This document shows, piece after piece, positions 30,196 to 38,374 of a stretch of DNA of 41,539 bases. The position numbers were made by a program, and so were the translations under genes. The notes under the pieces are model-generated. The model saw only the letters and a list, made by a program, of their open reading frames with translations, was not told the DNA's origin and did no database searches. Source of the DNA: Clostridiales bacterium (GTDB taxonomy: Bacteria; Bacillota; Clostridia; Christensenellales; Aristaeellaceae); NCBI GenBank assembly GCA_004557905.1, contig SFFH01000041.1, positions 1-41,539 of the forward strand. The letters are read 5' to 3'. Each line of letters opens with the position of its first letter. Position 1 is the first letter of the stretch.

Positions 30196-31188
30196 TTACT
30201 TCAGATCCTCGTAATCCTTGACGAGCGTGCCCTGCTCGACCATGTAGTCGTGCAGATCCTTGTACTCGCTCTGGCAGAACGCGACGGTCTCCTCGCCCGG
30301 AGCCGGGATCGGACGCTCGTCATACGCAGCGTTGTGGGTGAATTCCTTCCAGGTCTCGGTCTGCTTCGCCTGCTCGATGGCGGCAACCAGCGTGTCGATG
30401 GCCTCCTGCGGGGTGCCCTTCTTGGCGAAGATGCCGCGCCACGGACCCATGACGGAGTCGATGCCGTTCTCCACGGAGCACTGCATATCCGGAGCGATGC
30501 TCATGCGGTTCTCGCACAGCGCCAGGATCGGCACGATATCGCCGGACTCGATCAGGCCCGCGATGTCGTCCCAGCCGCAGACGTACAGGTCGCAGTGGCC
30601 GCCCACGAGCGCGGAGTTCGCGTCGGCGCCGGAGGAGTACGGGATCTCCATCAGGTCAAGGCCTTCGGTCGCCTGCGCCAGGGAAGCGCCGTCCACGCCG
30701 GTGGCGGTCAGCATCGCGACGGAAACCTCGAACGGATGCTCGGCGATGTACGCCTGGAGCTCAGCCCAGTTGGTGACGCCGAACTTGTCCATGGAGATCT
30801 TGGAGGCGACGATGGCGTTGATGGAGTGAACCAGAACGTCCACGCACTCGAACTCGGTCTTGAAATCCATGGAGGTGTTGCCGAGCATGTCCTGGATGTA
30901 CAGGGACTGGGTGCCCAGCATGAAGGTGTAGCCGTCGGCCGGCTGCTTGTAGGTGTGCTCCACGCCGTTGACGCCGGAGCCGCCTTCCACGTTCACAACC
31001 TCAACCGGAACGCCGAGGATGTCCTGCAGCAGGGACGCCATCGGGCGCAGGGTGGAGTCAGCGCCGCCGCCGACGCCCCACGGGCAGACGAGGTCAATCT
31101 TGCGCTCGAACTTGAATTCGGCGCTGGCGCACGCGGCCACAGCCACGAGCATCACGACTGCGAGGACGAGAGATACGATCTTCTTCAT
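30196..31188 (-). CDS. tctC: Tripartite tricarboxylate transporter substrate-binding protein TctC
   Basis: 330 residues from ATG at 31188 (AGGAGG 9 bases upstream). The signal sequence MKKIVSLVLAVVMLVAVAAC carries a lipobox-like VAAC with Cys20, so it is either a lipoprotein or cleaved after ASA. The mature part has the Bug/TctC fold: DLVCPWGVGGGADSTLRPMASLLQDILGVPVEVVNVEGGSGVNGVEH, then ADGYTFMLGT, LTATGVDGASLAQATEG and GGHCDLYVCGWDD. These proteins hold carboxylates such as citrate or tricarballylate through the GGGADS loop. First gene of the operon; citrate as ligand is inferred from the citDEF genes downstream. Confidence 0.96.
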   Translation of the reverse strand: MKKIVSLVLAVVMLVAVAACASAEFKFERKIDLVCPWGVGGGADSTLRPMASLLQDILGVPVEVVNVEGGSGVNGVEHTYKQPADGYTFMLGTQSLYIQDMLGNTSMDFKTEFECVDVLVHSINAIVASKISMDKFGVTNWAELQAYIAEHPFEVSVAMLTATGVDGASLAQATEGLDLMEIPYSSGADANSALVGGHCDLYVCGWDDIAGLIESGDIVPILALCENRMSIAPDMQCSVENGIDSVMGPWRGIFAKKGTPQEAIDTLVAAIEQAKQTETWKEFTHNAAYDERPIPAPGEETVAFCQSEYKDLHDYMVEQGTLVKDYEDLK

Positions 31189-31530
31189 GGTGTAAAACCT
31201 CCTTTTATTTCCCAAGCCGATTTCTCATCGGCTTAAGCTGCGAAACAAACCGGCATGCTGCCGGCGGCATCACCGACAACGCTATGTGAATCATGAAGCT
31301 CTGTGCCCGAGAACGATACTGTACGAAAAGATTTACATTACAAAAAGATTTTGCGAAAACAGACCCCTTTGCGGCGGCCGTCTTCTTGCGCTTTTGTTGA
31401 ATCCATGATAATATAAAATTATTCATAATGCAAATACCGATTTGTGTATGTTCGACATAACAGCACGCTTATGGTTTTGCATTCTTGTATACCAGTGCAG
31501 AGGATCGAACGACCGGGAGGCGATTTTTCC
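31189..31530. promoter_or_regulatory. Divergent control region between tctC and LysR
   Basis: A 342-bp, notably AT-rich gap between the head of the minus-strand citrate operon and the divergent LysR gene. It must hold both promoters; the best minus-strand candidate is TACAGT at 31318-31323 with a poor -35 (TTTTTG) 17 bp upstream. It also holds the palindrome ATAAT-ATAAA-ATTAT at 31408-31422, annotated separately. Confidence 0.6.
31408..31422. promoter_or_regulatory. Candidate LysR binding palindrome
   Basis: ATAAT-ATAAA-ATTAT is a perfect dyad containing the T-N11-A pattern typical of LysR-type regulators and lies between the divergent genes. Partial symmetry extends outward (ATGA left, TCAT right). 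Confidence 0.5.
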
Positions 31531-32457
31531 ATGAACATGAAGCACATTCAGTATGTGTTGACCGTCCTTCGCGAGGGCTCCATCACCTCCGCCAGCAAGA
31601 AGCTCTACGTCTCCCAGCCCGCCCTCTCCCAGACGATCAAGCAGATTGAGCAGGATCTGGGCGCGACCATCTTTGACCGCAGCACGGACCCCATCTCCCT
31701 GACCTACGCCGGCCACAAGTACGTGGACGCCGCCGAGCAGATGCTGGACATCGAGCGGAATCTGCGCGCGCAGCTCGCCGAGATGACTACCGAAATCCAC
31801 GGCCGCATCCGCGTGGGCATCTCGGTGCAGCGGGGATTGCAGCTTCTGCCGCTGGTCATCCCGGAATTCACGCGCCGGTATCCCTATGTCACGGTGGAGC
31901 TGGTGGAGCACGGCAGCGACACGCTCGAGCGGATGACCGCCGAGGGCCAGTGTGACATCGCGCTGATCGCCACCAGCGAAAAGCCCAACAAACTGCAGTA
32001 CGTCCTGATCGAGAACGAGCAGGTCGTGCTCATGGCCGCGCGCTCCACAGACCTGGCGCACCGCTTTGAGGACGGCACGCCGATTGAGATCACCGAGGCG
32101 CAGCACGAGAAGTTCGTCTCCATGCGTCCCGGCCACAGCGTGCGCCTGGTGCAGGATGCGCTCTTTGAGCACCATCACATCAGCCCGTCCATCCTGCTGG
32201 AGACCAGCAACATGGAGGCCGGCAAGCATGTGGCCGCCCGCTCCAACGCGGTCATGCTCATCCCGCACGTCTACGTCATGAACTCGCTGGACCTGCACTA
32301 CCGCGTACAGTGCCATCCCATCCTCAACAGCGATTCTGAGCGCCACTTCTACCTGTGCTACCGCAAGGGGCTGTACCTGCCCCGGTACATGGAGGACTTT
32401 GCGCGCATCGTCTGCGACAAGCTGAACGTGCCGCTCAACCTGCCGGCGCAGAAATGA
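31531..32457 (+). CDS. LysR-family regulator of the citrate locus
   Basis: 308 residues. N-terminal HTH: MNMKHIQYVLTVLREGSITSASKKLYVSQPALSQTIKQIEQDLGATIFDRS, then the effector-binding domain from about residue 90 (GRIRVGISVQRGLQLLPLVIPEF). ATG at 31531 is preceded by GGGAGG at 9 bases; a longer in-frame start at 31444 lacks a ribosome site. Its divergent position at the head of tctCBA-abrB-citDEF makes it the likely activator of that operon, with a tricarboxylate or product as effector; this is inferred from position only. Confidence 0.93.
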   Translation: MNMKHIQYVLTVLREGSITSASKKLYVSQPALSQTIKQIEQDLGATIFDRSTDPISLTYAGHKYVDAAEQMLDIERNLRAQLAEMTTEIHGRIRVGISVQRGLQLLPLVIPEFTRRYPYVTVELVEHGSDTLERMTAEGQCDIALIATSEKPNKLQYVLIENEQVVLMAARSTDLAHRFEDGTPIEITEAQHEKFVSMRPGHSVRLVQDALFEHHHISPSILLETSNMEAGKHVAARSNAVMLIPHVYVMNSLDLHYRVQCHPILNSDSERHFYLCYRKGLYLPRYMEDFARIVCDKLNVPLNLPAQK

Positions 32458-32482
32458 ATTTTTTGCCTTCTGATCATCAAAA

Positions 32483-32516
32483 CGACGCTGCGCAAAACGC
32501 AGCGTCGCTTTCTTTG
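32483..32516 (+). terminator. Terminator after the LysR gene
   Basis: Perfect stem CGACGCTGCG (32483-32492)/CGCAGCGTCG (32498-32507) followed by CTTTCTTTG, 26 bp beyond the LysR stop. Confidence 0.85.
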
Positions 32517-32528
32517 ATCCGGGAAAAC

Positions 32529-32593
32529 CGTTAGGGCTGCCGCCCTAAAACCTGCCTGGGGACGCAGTCCCCAGACCCCTTCTTCGCTTCGCG
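32529..32593 (+). repeat. Dispersed two-hairpin repeat, copy 4
   Basis: Stem TTAGGGC/GCCCTAA around TGCC, then TGGGGA/TCCCCA around CGCAG, then CTTCTTCGCTTCGCG. The first stem uses the TA-pair variant also seen in copy 2. It ends 18 bp from the stop codon of the minus-strand citXG gene. Confidence 0.9.
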
Positions 32594-32611
32594 GTGATTG
32601 CCTGCTGCTGA

Positions 32612-33994
32612 TCATGTCATGAAATGCGCCAGCAGCGTCAGCGCCAGCAGGTCGGCGCAGCCGCCCGGGCTGATGCGCGCGCGGATGAACGCCTCGTCCC
32701 AGCGCGCAAGCCGCTCGCGGACGGCCTCCATCCTTGCGCCGATCGTGCCGTCCGCAATCGCCGCGGCGATGCCTTCATCCATCTCCGCCGCCGCACGGCG
32801 CAGCCCCTCGGCCGCCTCCTCGCCGCCGCGGCGCACGGCGTTGGTGTCCTGCGTGCAGGCCATCAGCGCGACGAGCGCGCACAAGCCCGCGTCGTTGAGG
32901 GAAAGCCCCGCGTCAAGCGCCGCGCACAGCCTGGGCAGCCCCGCCTCCCGCACGGAGACAAAGCCGCCCGCCGCCTCCGCACGTACGCCGCCCACGCGGC
33001 TTTTTTTATAGATTTTCTCGCCGAACGTGCGCGCCTCCTCGCGGCCGATGCGCGCCAGCTCCTCCTGCATCCGCGCGCGGGTCATGTCCGCGCAGCGCGC
33101 CAGCGCCGCGGCCGGGTCGCTCCCCTCGCCGTCATAGCCCATGCCCAGCGCCGCCGCATAGATGCCCAGCGAGAAGATCGCGCCCTTGTGCGTGTTCACG
33201 CCGTGCGTCGCGCGCTTCATCGCGTCCTCCGCCAGCAGGCCCGGCGTGCGCAGCGCGTCAAAGCAGGCCTGCGCGTCCCCGCCGCGGCAAGCCAGTCCCG
33301 TTCGCGCACAGGCTTCAAAATACGTCCGGAGCGCGCAGGCGCTGTCGATGAACGTGAACACGTCCATGTCCTCGTGTGCGCCCGCGTTCGCCCGGTCGAC
33401 CAGCCCCGGCTTGGGCGTGACAGCCGCCTCGCACAGCAGCGCGCGCTGCGCCTGCTCGCCCACGCGCGCGGCATAGGCGTCCGCAAAGTGCGCGTCGATG
33501 ATCGCATGCGTCCTGTCAAACAGCGCCGCCACCGAATGCGCGCGGCTCCGGGCGCAGACCGGCGCGTCCTGTCCGCACAGCAGGCATTTGCGCGGCGGAA
33601 GGCCGAGCTGCGTGCGCGCGATCTTTTCGCCGTCCGCCGCGATGACGTCGATGTCCAGCAGCCGGCCCATGGCGCAGCCGTCCTCCAGCGCGCACAGCCT
33701 GCGCTTGATCTCCTTCGCGTCGCCCTGCACGGCGAACACGGCCTCCGGACCGGTCTTCTCGTGGATGGCCGCGTGAAAGAGCACCGCGTGGGCCGCCAGC
33801 ACCGCCTGAATCTGCGCCTCGCCCCATGCAAACGCGCGCTCGATGGCGGGCGTGGTCTTCACCGGGCCCGCGACATTCATCGTCAGGCAGACCAGCGCCG
33901 CGCCGGGATAGCGCGAAAGCAGCGTCCTCTGCATGACAAAGCGCGCCTCCCGCGCCTGCATCATGTCCGCAACCGTCACGTCGATCTGTGCCAT
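32612..33994 (-). CDS. citXG: CitX-CitG fusion: citrate lyase prosthetic group synthesis and transfer
   Basis: 460 residues. Residues about 1-175 are CitX (apo-citrate lyase phosphoribosyl-dephospho-CoA transferase): VMQRTLLSRYPGAALVCLTMNVAGP, GRLLDIDVIAADG (110-122), and PRKCLLCGQDAPVCARSRAHS (135-153). Residues about 180-460 are CitG (triphosphoribosyl-dephospho-CoA synthase): TPKPGLVDRANAGAHEDMDVFTF (193-215), THGVNTHKGAIFSLG and DTNAVRRGG. The fusion thus makes the prosthetic group from ATP and dephospho-CoA and attaches it to CitD Ser14. ATG at 33994 is chosen because GGAGGAGA lies 7 bases upstream. It is a separate transcription unit with its own promoter, divergent from citC. CitXG fusions are known in other Bacillota and enterobacteria. 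Confidence 0.95.
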   Translation of the reverse strand: MAQIDVTVADMMQAREARFVMQRTLLSRYPGAALVCLTMNVAGPVKTTPAIERAFAWGEAQIQAVLAAHAVLFHAAIHEKTGPEAVFAVQGDAKEIKRRLCALEDGCAMGRLLDIDVIAADGEKIARTQLGLPPRKCLLCGQDAPVCARSRAHSVAALFDRTHAIIDAHFADAYAARVGEQAQRALLCEAAVTPKPGLVDRANAGAHEDMDVFTFIDSACALRTYFEACARTGLACRGGDAQACFDALRTPGLLAEDAMKRATHGVNTHKGAIFSLGIYAAALGMGYDGEGSDPAAALARCADMTRARMQEELARIGREEARTFGEKIYKKSRVGGVRAEAAGGFVSVREAGLPRLCAALDAGLSLNDAGLCALVALMACTQDTNAVRRGGEEAAEGLRRAAAEMDEGIAAAIADGTIGARMEAVRERLARWDEAFIRARISPGGCADLLALTLLAHFMT

Positions 33995-34043
33995 AGGCGT
34001 TCTCCTCCGCATGTCAGTTTGCCTGTCCCGTGTTTGCCTGTCC

Positions 34044-34072
34044 ATTGTAGCAGAATCCCGCCGGGCGCGCAA
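34044..34072 (-). promoter_or_regulatory. Promoter for citXG
   Basis: On the minus strand TTGCGC (34067-34072) and TACAAT (34044-34049) with a 17-bp spacer; the -10 is extended by an upstream TGC. Confidence 0.7.
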
Positions 34073-34131
34073 GGCGGGCTTTTCCGATGCCGCGGATAAC
34101 CAAAATTCAATACGCGCCGCGCGCACTTTCA

Positions 34132-34140
34132 TGCTATAAT
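34132..34140 (+). promoter_or_regulatory. Extended -10 promoter for citC
   Basis: TGCTATAAT (34132-34140) is a perfect extended -10 box, 34 bp before the citC start. No matching -35 is seen at the right distance, as is common for extended -10 promoters. Confidence 0.65.
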
Positions 34141-34174
34141 GGAAAGTAATGATTTGTAACCGTCAGGAGGCACC

Positions 34175-35230
34175 ATGAGCGAATACTTTGCCAGCGAAAT
34201 TTCCCCCCGCAACAAGCGCGCGCAGGCGCAGATGGACGCGCTGCTGCGCGCCGAGGGCATCATGCGCGACAGAAACCTTTCCTACTCCGCCGGCATCTTC
34301 TCGGATGACGGCGAGATGCTCGCCACCGGCTCCATCTTTGAAAACACGCTGCGCTGCATGGCCGTCTCCTCCGCGCACCGCGGCGAGGGCCTCATGGCCG
34401 ACATCGTGGCGCATCTGGTGCAGGTGCAGATGGAGCGCGGCAACACGCACCTGTTCCTGTACACCAAGTGCGACAGCGCGAAGTTCTTTGCCCCGTGCGG
34501 CTTTTACGAGATCGCGCGCGTGGACGGCCGTCTCGTGTTCATGGAGAACCGCCGCGACGGCTTTGACCGCTACCTGCGCCAGCTCGCCGCGCAGCTGCCC
34601 GAGGGCAGCCTCGATACGCCCGGCGCGGCGCTGGTCATGAACTGCAACCCGTTCACCAACGGCCACGCGTATCTGCTGGAGCGGGCGGCCGGGGAAAACG
34701 CGCGCGTGGTGCTGTTTGTGCTCAGCGAGGACAGGAGCCTCGTGCCCTTTGCCGACCGTCTGGCGATGGTGCAGGCCGCGGCTGCAAAATACCCCAACGT
34801 GACCGTCGTCTCCTCCGGCAGCTACATGATCTCCTCAGCGACCTTCCCGTCGTACTTCCTCAAGGACGACGAGCTCGTCACCCGCACGCACGCGCAGCTC
34901 GACGCGACGCTGTTCACCCGTATCGCAAGCGCGCTGAACCTCGCCTGCCGCTACGTCGGCGACGAGCCGTTCTCCGCCGCGACGCGCACATATAATGAAG
35001 CGCTCGGCGCCGTACTGCCCCCCAGCGGCATCGCCCTGCACGTCATCCCCCGCAGGGAGGAGGGCGGCGCGCCCATCAGCGCGTCCCATGTGCGCCAGCT
35101 CATCCACGACGGCAGGATGGAGGACATCCGCCCGTTCGTGCCCGAGACCACCTACGCCTACCTGACCGGGCCGCAGGGCGCCGCCGCCGTCGCGCGCATT
35201 CGAGCCAGCCAGGACGTCATCCACCACTGA
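34175..35230 (+). CDS. citC: [Citrate (pro-3S)-lyase] ligase
   Basis: 351 residues. CitC uses ATP and acetate to acetylate the thiol of the CitD prosthetic group, switching citrate lyase on. The N-terminal 130 residues are a GNAT-like domain (CMAVSSAHRGEGLMADIVAHLV), followed by a nucleotidyltransferase domain with the HIGH-type motif NPFTNGH (158-164) and ISASHVRQLI near the end, the usual CitC layout. AGGAGG lies 6 bases before the ATG. It is divergent from citXG and is the last gene of the citrate locus. Confidence 0.96.
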   Translation: MSEYFASEISPRNKRAQAQMDALLRAEGIMRDRNLSYSAGIFSDDGEMLATGSIFENTLRCMAVSSAHRGEGLMADIVAHLVQVQMERGNTHLFLYTKCDSAKFFAPCGFYEIARVDGRLVFMENRRDGFDRYLRQLAAQLPEGSLDTPGAALVMNCNPFTNGHAYLLERAAGENARVVLFVLSEDRSLVPFADRLAMVQAAAAKYPNVTVVSSGSYMISSATFPSYFLKDDELVTRTHAQLDATLFTRIASALNLACRYVGDEPFSAATRTYNEALGAVLPPSGIALHVIPRREEGGAPISASHVRQLIHDGRMEDIRPFVPETTYAYLTGPQGAAAVARIRASQDVIHH

Positions 35231-35235
35231 CCGTC

Positions 35236-35264
35236 TTGACAGGCGTGCAAAAGCATGATATCGT
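35236..35264 (+). promoter_or_regulatory. Promoter for the MBOAT-SGNH unit
   Basis: Perfect TTGACA (35236-35241) and TATCGT (35259-35264), 17 bp apart, immediately after the citC stop. It shows the Dlt-like locus is independent of the citrate genes. Confidence 0.7.
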
Positions 35265-35318
35265 TGTTCCCGCTTCATCTTTTATTCTGATTCTGTTCCG
35301 ATTGTCTGAGGTTTGATC

Positions 35319-36878
35319 ATGTCACTCTTTACCCTGATCGCATTCGCCTTCCTGTGCGCGGCGCTGTACTATCTGTGCCCGGACCGCTTTAAGTGGATGC
35401 TCCTGCTGCTGGCAAGCTATGCGTATTACGCCTATTGCGGCGCAAACGCGCTGCCCTTCATCCTGCTGACGACGCTGTCCACCTGGGCGGGCGCGCTTTG
35501 TATCGGCCGCATCGGCGAGCAGAGCAAGGCTGTGCTCAAGGCCCGCAGGGCCGAGCTGGACTCCGCAGGCAAAAAGGTGCTCAAGGCGCAGGCCAAACGC
35601 CGCCAGCGCGCGGTCTTTTTTGCCGTGCTGCTGCTCAACTTCGGCGTGCTCGCGCTGCTCAAGTACACCTCGCCGCTGCTCACGGCCATGGGCCGTCCGG
35701 CGCTTAACCTGCTGCTGCCGCTGGGCATCTCGTTTTACACGTTCCAGTCGATGGGCTACCTGATCGACGTGTACAACGGCAAATACGCGCCGCAGCGGAA
35801 CCCGGCGAAGTTTGCGCTGTTCATCTCCTTCTTCCCGCAGCTGATTCAGGGCCCGATTGCGCGCTTTGACCAGCTCGCTGCCCAGCTGGAGACACCACAC
35901 CGCTTCGACATTGCCAACATCGAGCGCGGCGCGCTGCTCATGCTCTGGGGCTTCTTCAAAAAGAAGGTCATCGCAGACCGCGCGCTCCCGCTGGTCAGTG
36001 CGGTGTTCGGCCGGCAGGAGGCCTACGGCGGCGCGGTGATCGTCGTGGCCGTGCTGTTTTACTCGCTGCAGCAGTACTGCGACTTCTCCGGCGGCATCGA
36101 CCTGGTCACCGGCATCGCGGAGCTGTTCGGCATCCGCCTGGCGCCCAACTTCAGGCGTCCCTATTTCTCCGTCTCCCTGGGCGACTTCTGGCGCAGGTGG
36201 CACATCTCGCTGGGCGCGTGGATGCGCGACTACGTCTTCTATCCCTTCGCACTGACCCGGCCCATGACGAAGCTCTCCAGGGCGGCCAAGGCGCGCCTGG
36301 GCGCGGACGTCTCCCGCGCGCTGCCCGCGGCGCTGGGCAACATTCTGGTCTTCCTGCTGGTGGGTATCTGGCACGGCGCGAGCATGAACTACGTCCTCTG
36401 GGGCTTGTACAACGGCCTCATCCTTGCCGCCAGCGCGCTGCTTGACCCGCTGTACAGGCGCGCAAACGAGCGGCTCGGCGAACGCATCACCGCCTCTCGC
36501 GGCTTCCATGTGCTGCGCGTCCTGCGCACGTTTTTGATCGTCAACATCGGCTGGTACTTTGACCGCGCACTGCGCGCCGGCGACGCCTTTGCGATGCTGG
36601 GCAAGACGCTTTGCTCCCCGGCGCTCGCGCAGCTGTCGGACGGCACGCTGCTCACCCTCGGCCTTGCGCCCGCCGACTTCGCCGTGCTCGCCGCCGCCAC
36701 GCTGATCCTCTTTGCGGTCTCCGTGCTGCAGGAGCGGGGCGTGCGCATCCGCGACGCGGTGCTGTCCCTGCCGGTCGTCCCGCGCGTCGCGCTGCTGTAT
36801 GCGTTCATGTACTTTGTTCTGGCCAGCTTCGTGGGCGTGGGCGCCGCGGGCGCGGGCTTCATGTACGCGGTTTTCTGA
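35319..36878 (+). CDS. MBOAT-family O-acyltransferase (DltB/AlgI-like)
   Basis: 519 residues, about 11 hydrophobic segments. It carries the DltB/AlgI landmarks: PLGISFYTFQSMGYLIDVYNGK, FFPQLIQGPIARFDQL, CDFSGGIDLVTGIAELFGI, the DFWRRWHISLGAWMRDYVFYP block (about 289-309) and the catalytic His352 in GIWHGASMNYVLWGLYNG. In the Dlt system this channel-like protein takes the aminoacyl group from the carrier protein and passes it across the membrane. ATG at 35319 is chosen over a TTG at 35313 on spacing to TGAGG. The SGNH gene follows after 12 bp. The acyl group transferred is unknown; the linked adenylation, decarboxylase and carrier genes suggest an amino-acid-derived acyl. Confidence 0.93.
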   Translation: MSLFTLIAFAFLCAALYYLCPDRFKWMLLLLASYAYYAYCGANALPFILLTTLSTWAGALCIGRIGEQSKAVLKARRAELDSAGKKVLKAQAKRRQRAVFFAVLLLNFGVLALLKYTSPLLTAMGRPALNLLLPLGISFYTFQSMGYLIDVYNGKYAPQRNPAKFALFISFFPQLIQGPIARFDQLAAQLETPHRFDIANIERGALLMLWGFFKKKVIADRALPLVSAVFGRQEAYGGAVIVVAVLFYSLQQYCDFSGGIDLVTGIAELFGIRLAPNFRRPYFSVSLGDFWRRWHISLGAWMRDYVFYPFALTRPMTKLSRAAKARLGADVSRALPAALGNILVFLLVGIWHGASMNYVLWGLYNGLILAASALLDPLYRRANERLGERITASRGFHVLRVLRTFLIVNIGWYFDRALRAGDAFAMLGKTLCSPALAQLSDGTLLTLGLAPADFAVLAAATLILFAVSVLQERGVRIRDAVLSLPVVPRVALLYAFMYFVLASFVGVGAAGAGFMYAVF

Positions 36879-36890
36879 CGGAGGCTTGCT

Positions 36891-38276
36891 GTGAAAAGAC
36901 ATCCGAATCTTCGAGGCCTGATCAAACTCAGCCTCTTTGCGCTGGGCTTTATGCTCCTGATCCTCTTTGCCGACACACACCTCATCCAGACGGACACCAT
37001 CGCCCGCATGACCCTGCACGAGATGCAGGAGCGCGAGGATATCGAGCTGGCCTTCGTCGGCTCCTCCATCGTGCGCGACCACTTCAACGCGCCGCGCATC
37101 ACGGAGAAAACCGGACTGAATGCCTTCTGCGCCACCGTGCCGACGGCCTCCATGCCCGCGTCCATCGCGCTGACGCGCGAATTATACCGTACAAACAGCC
37201 CCGAGTGGATCGTCATGGTGACCGAGCCATACAATTTCCACACGGTGCGCGAGGTGCCGGAGGCGTATTACCGGCTGACGCCCTTCCTGTCCGATCCGTC
37301 CAACATTCTGGATTACTACCTGCGCACCTGCCGGGAGGACGGCTACTACATCGACCGCCTGCTTTTGTTCCGCATGTACGGCGCGCAGAGCCTGTCCGAC
37401 GTCGCCAAGACCATCGGCCTGCGCTACGCGCCGGAAAAGACCTTCGCGCGACTTGAAAAGGACATGGACCCCACCCTTTCCTATCAGGGCAGCGGCTTCC
37501 TGCGGCACGAAACCGACGAGCGCGCGGACGAGCTGATCCGCACCGTGCAGCGCGAGTACACCGGCTACACCTACGAGCTGTTTGACGGCTCCAAGGAGCA
37601 GCTTCGCCTGTACAAGCAGCTGTGCGAGGAGAACGGCTCGAACCTCATGGTCGTCATCTTCCCGAACCTGACGGCGCACGCGCTGGCCGAGCCGGGCTTT
37701 CTTGACTACAACGACGCGCTCATGGCCTTCTGCGAGGAGCTGGGCGTGCCGTGCTTCAACTTCTCCTTCGCCCGGCCCGAGCTGATGCCCAATCTGGACG
37801 GCTACTTCTTTGACCTGTACCACATGGTCGGCGAAGGCGCGGATATCCTGAGCGACGCGTTCTGCCGGGTGTTCTCCGCCTACACCGCCGGGGAGGACGT
37901 CAGCCCCCTGTTCTACGCCAACCGCTGGGAATACCTCGATTCCCTCACCTTCACCCCCAACGTCTGGCTGACCGCCTTTGATCCGGACGGCGAGTGGAAC
38001 CCGGCGCTGGAGCAGGACGAGGCGCGCGTGCGGGCGCTGGCTGAAACGCAGGATGTGTATCTGGCGGACTGCAACCATTACGTCGTCTACGCGCCGGAAT
38101 ACCGGTTTGTGCTCAGAAACGCCGACGGCAGCGAGACGCTGCTGCAGGATTACGGCGTGGACACGCTGTATGCCTGCGCGCCGGGCTCGCTCTCCGGCCA
38201 GACGCTGCGCGTCTACGCCAGGCTTCGGGATTACCCGGAAAACGGCGAGGTGTGGTATGAGCTGACAATCGAATAA
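36891..38276 (+). CDS. DltD-like SGNH-fold membrane-anchored protein with extra C-terminal domain
   Basis: 461 residues from GTG at 36891 (GGAGG 7 bases upstream). One N-terminal membrane segment (about 11-29) places the rest outside. The SGNH block I reads AFVGSSIVRDHF with Ser58/Ser59 as nucleophile candidate, and the Asp/His pair is D308-x-x-H311 in FFDLYHMVGEGADIL. This resembles DltD and the DHHW/AlgX-type partners of MBOAT acyltransferases, which finish transfer to the polymer. Residues about 340-461 form an additional, probably beta-rich domain (VYAPEYRFVLRNADGSETLLQDYG) not found in classic DltD and possibly used for polymer recognition. Downstream of the MBOAT gene in the same unit. 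Confidence 0.82.
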   Translation: MKRHPNLRGLIKLSLFALGFMLLILFADTHLIQTDTIARMTLHEMQEREDIELAFVGSSIVRDHFNAPRITEKTGLNAFCATVPTASMPASIALTRELYRTNSPEWIVMVTEPYNFHTVREVPEAYYRLTPFLSDPSNILDYYLRTCREDGYYIDRLLLFRMYGAQSLSDVAKTIGLRYAPEKTFARLEKDMDPTLSYQGSGFLRHETDERADELIRTVQREYTGYTYELFDGSKEQLRLYKQLCEENGSNLMVVIFPNLTAHALAEPGFLDYNDALMAFCEELGVPCFNFSFARPELMPNLDGYFFDLYHMVGEGADILSDAFCRVFSAYTAGEDVSPLFYANRWEYLDSLTFTPNVWLTAFDPDGEWNPALEQDEARVRALAETQDVYLADCNHYVVYAPEYRFVLRNADGSETLLQDYGVDTLYACAPGSLSGQTLRVYARLRDYPENGEVWYELTIE

Positions 38277-38283
38277 TCTTCCC

Positions 38284-38312
38284 TTGATTGCAGGGGAATC
38301 CTCCTGTATAAT
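38284..38312 (+). promoter_or_regulatory. Promoter for ligase-decarboxylase-carrier unit
   Basis: TTGATT (38284-38289) and perfect TATAAT (38307-38312), 17 bp apart. It makes the three enzyme genes separately transcribable from the MBOAT-SGNH pair. Confidence 0.85.
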
Positions 38313-38314
38313 AG

Positions 38315-38340
38315 AGGCTGCGGATGGATGTCCGCAGCCT
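38315..38340 (+). other. Hairpin at the 5' end of the ligase transcript
   Basis: Perfect stem AGGCTGCGGA (38315-38324)/TCCGCAGCCT (38331-38340), followed by GTTTCTGT. It begins 3 bp past the -10 box, so it is at the start of the new mRNA. It could end transcripts from the SGNH gene or stabilise the 5' end; the sequence does not decide. Confidence 0.55.
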
Positions 38341-38374
38341 GTTTCTGTATAAAAAGCATTTTGGAGTGCTGATG

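Noticed and set aside
35322..37082. 586-codon minus-strand frame opposite the MBOAT and SGNH genes
   Set aside because: Antisense shadow of GC-rich codons; no ribosome site, Arg/Gln/Glu/His-rich without recognisable fold.
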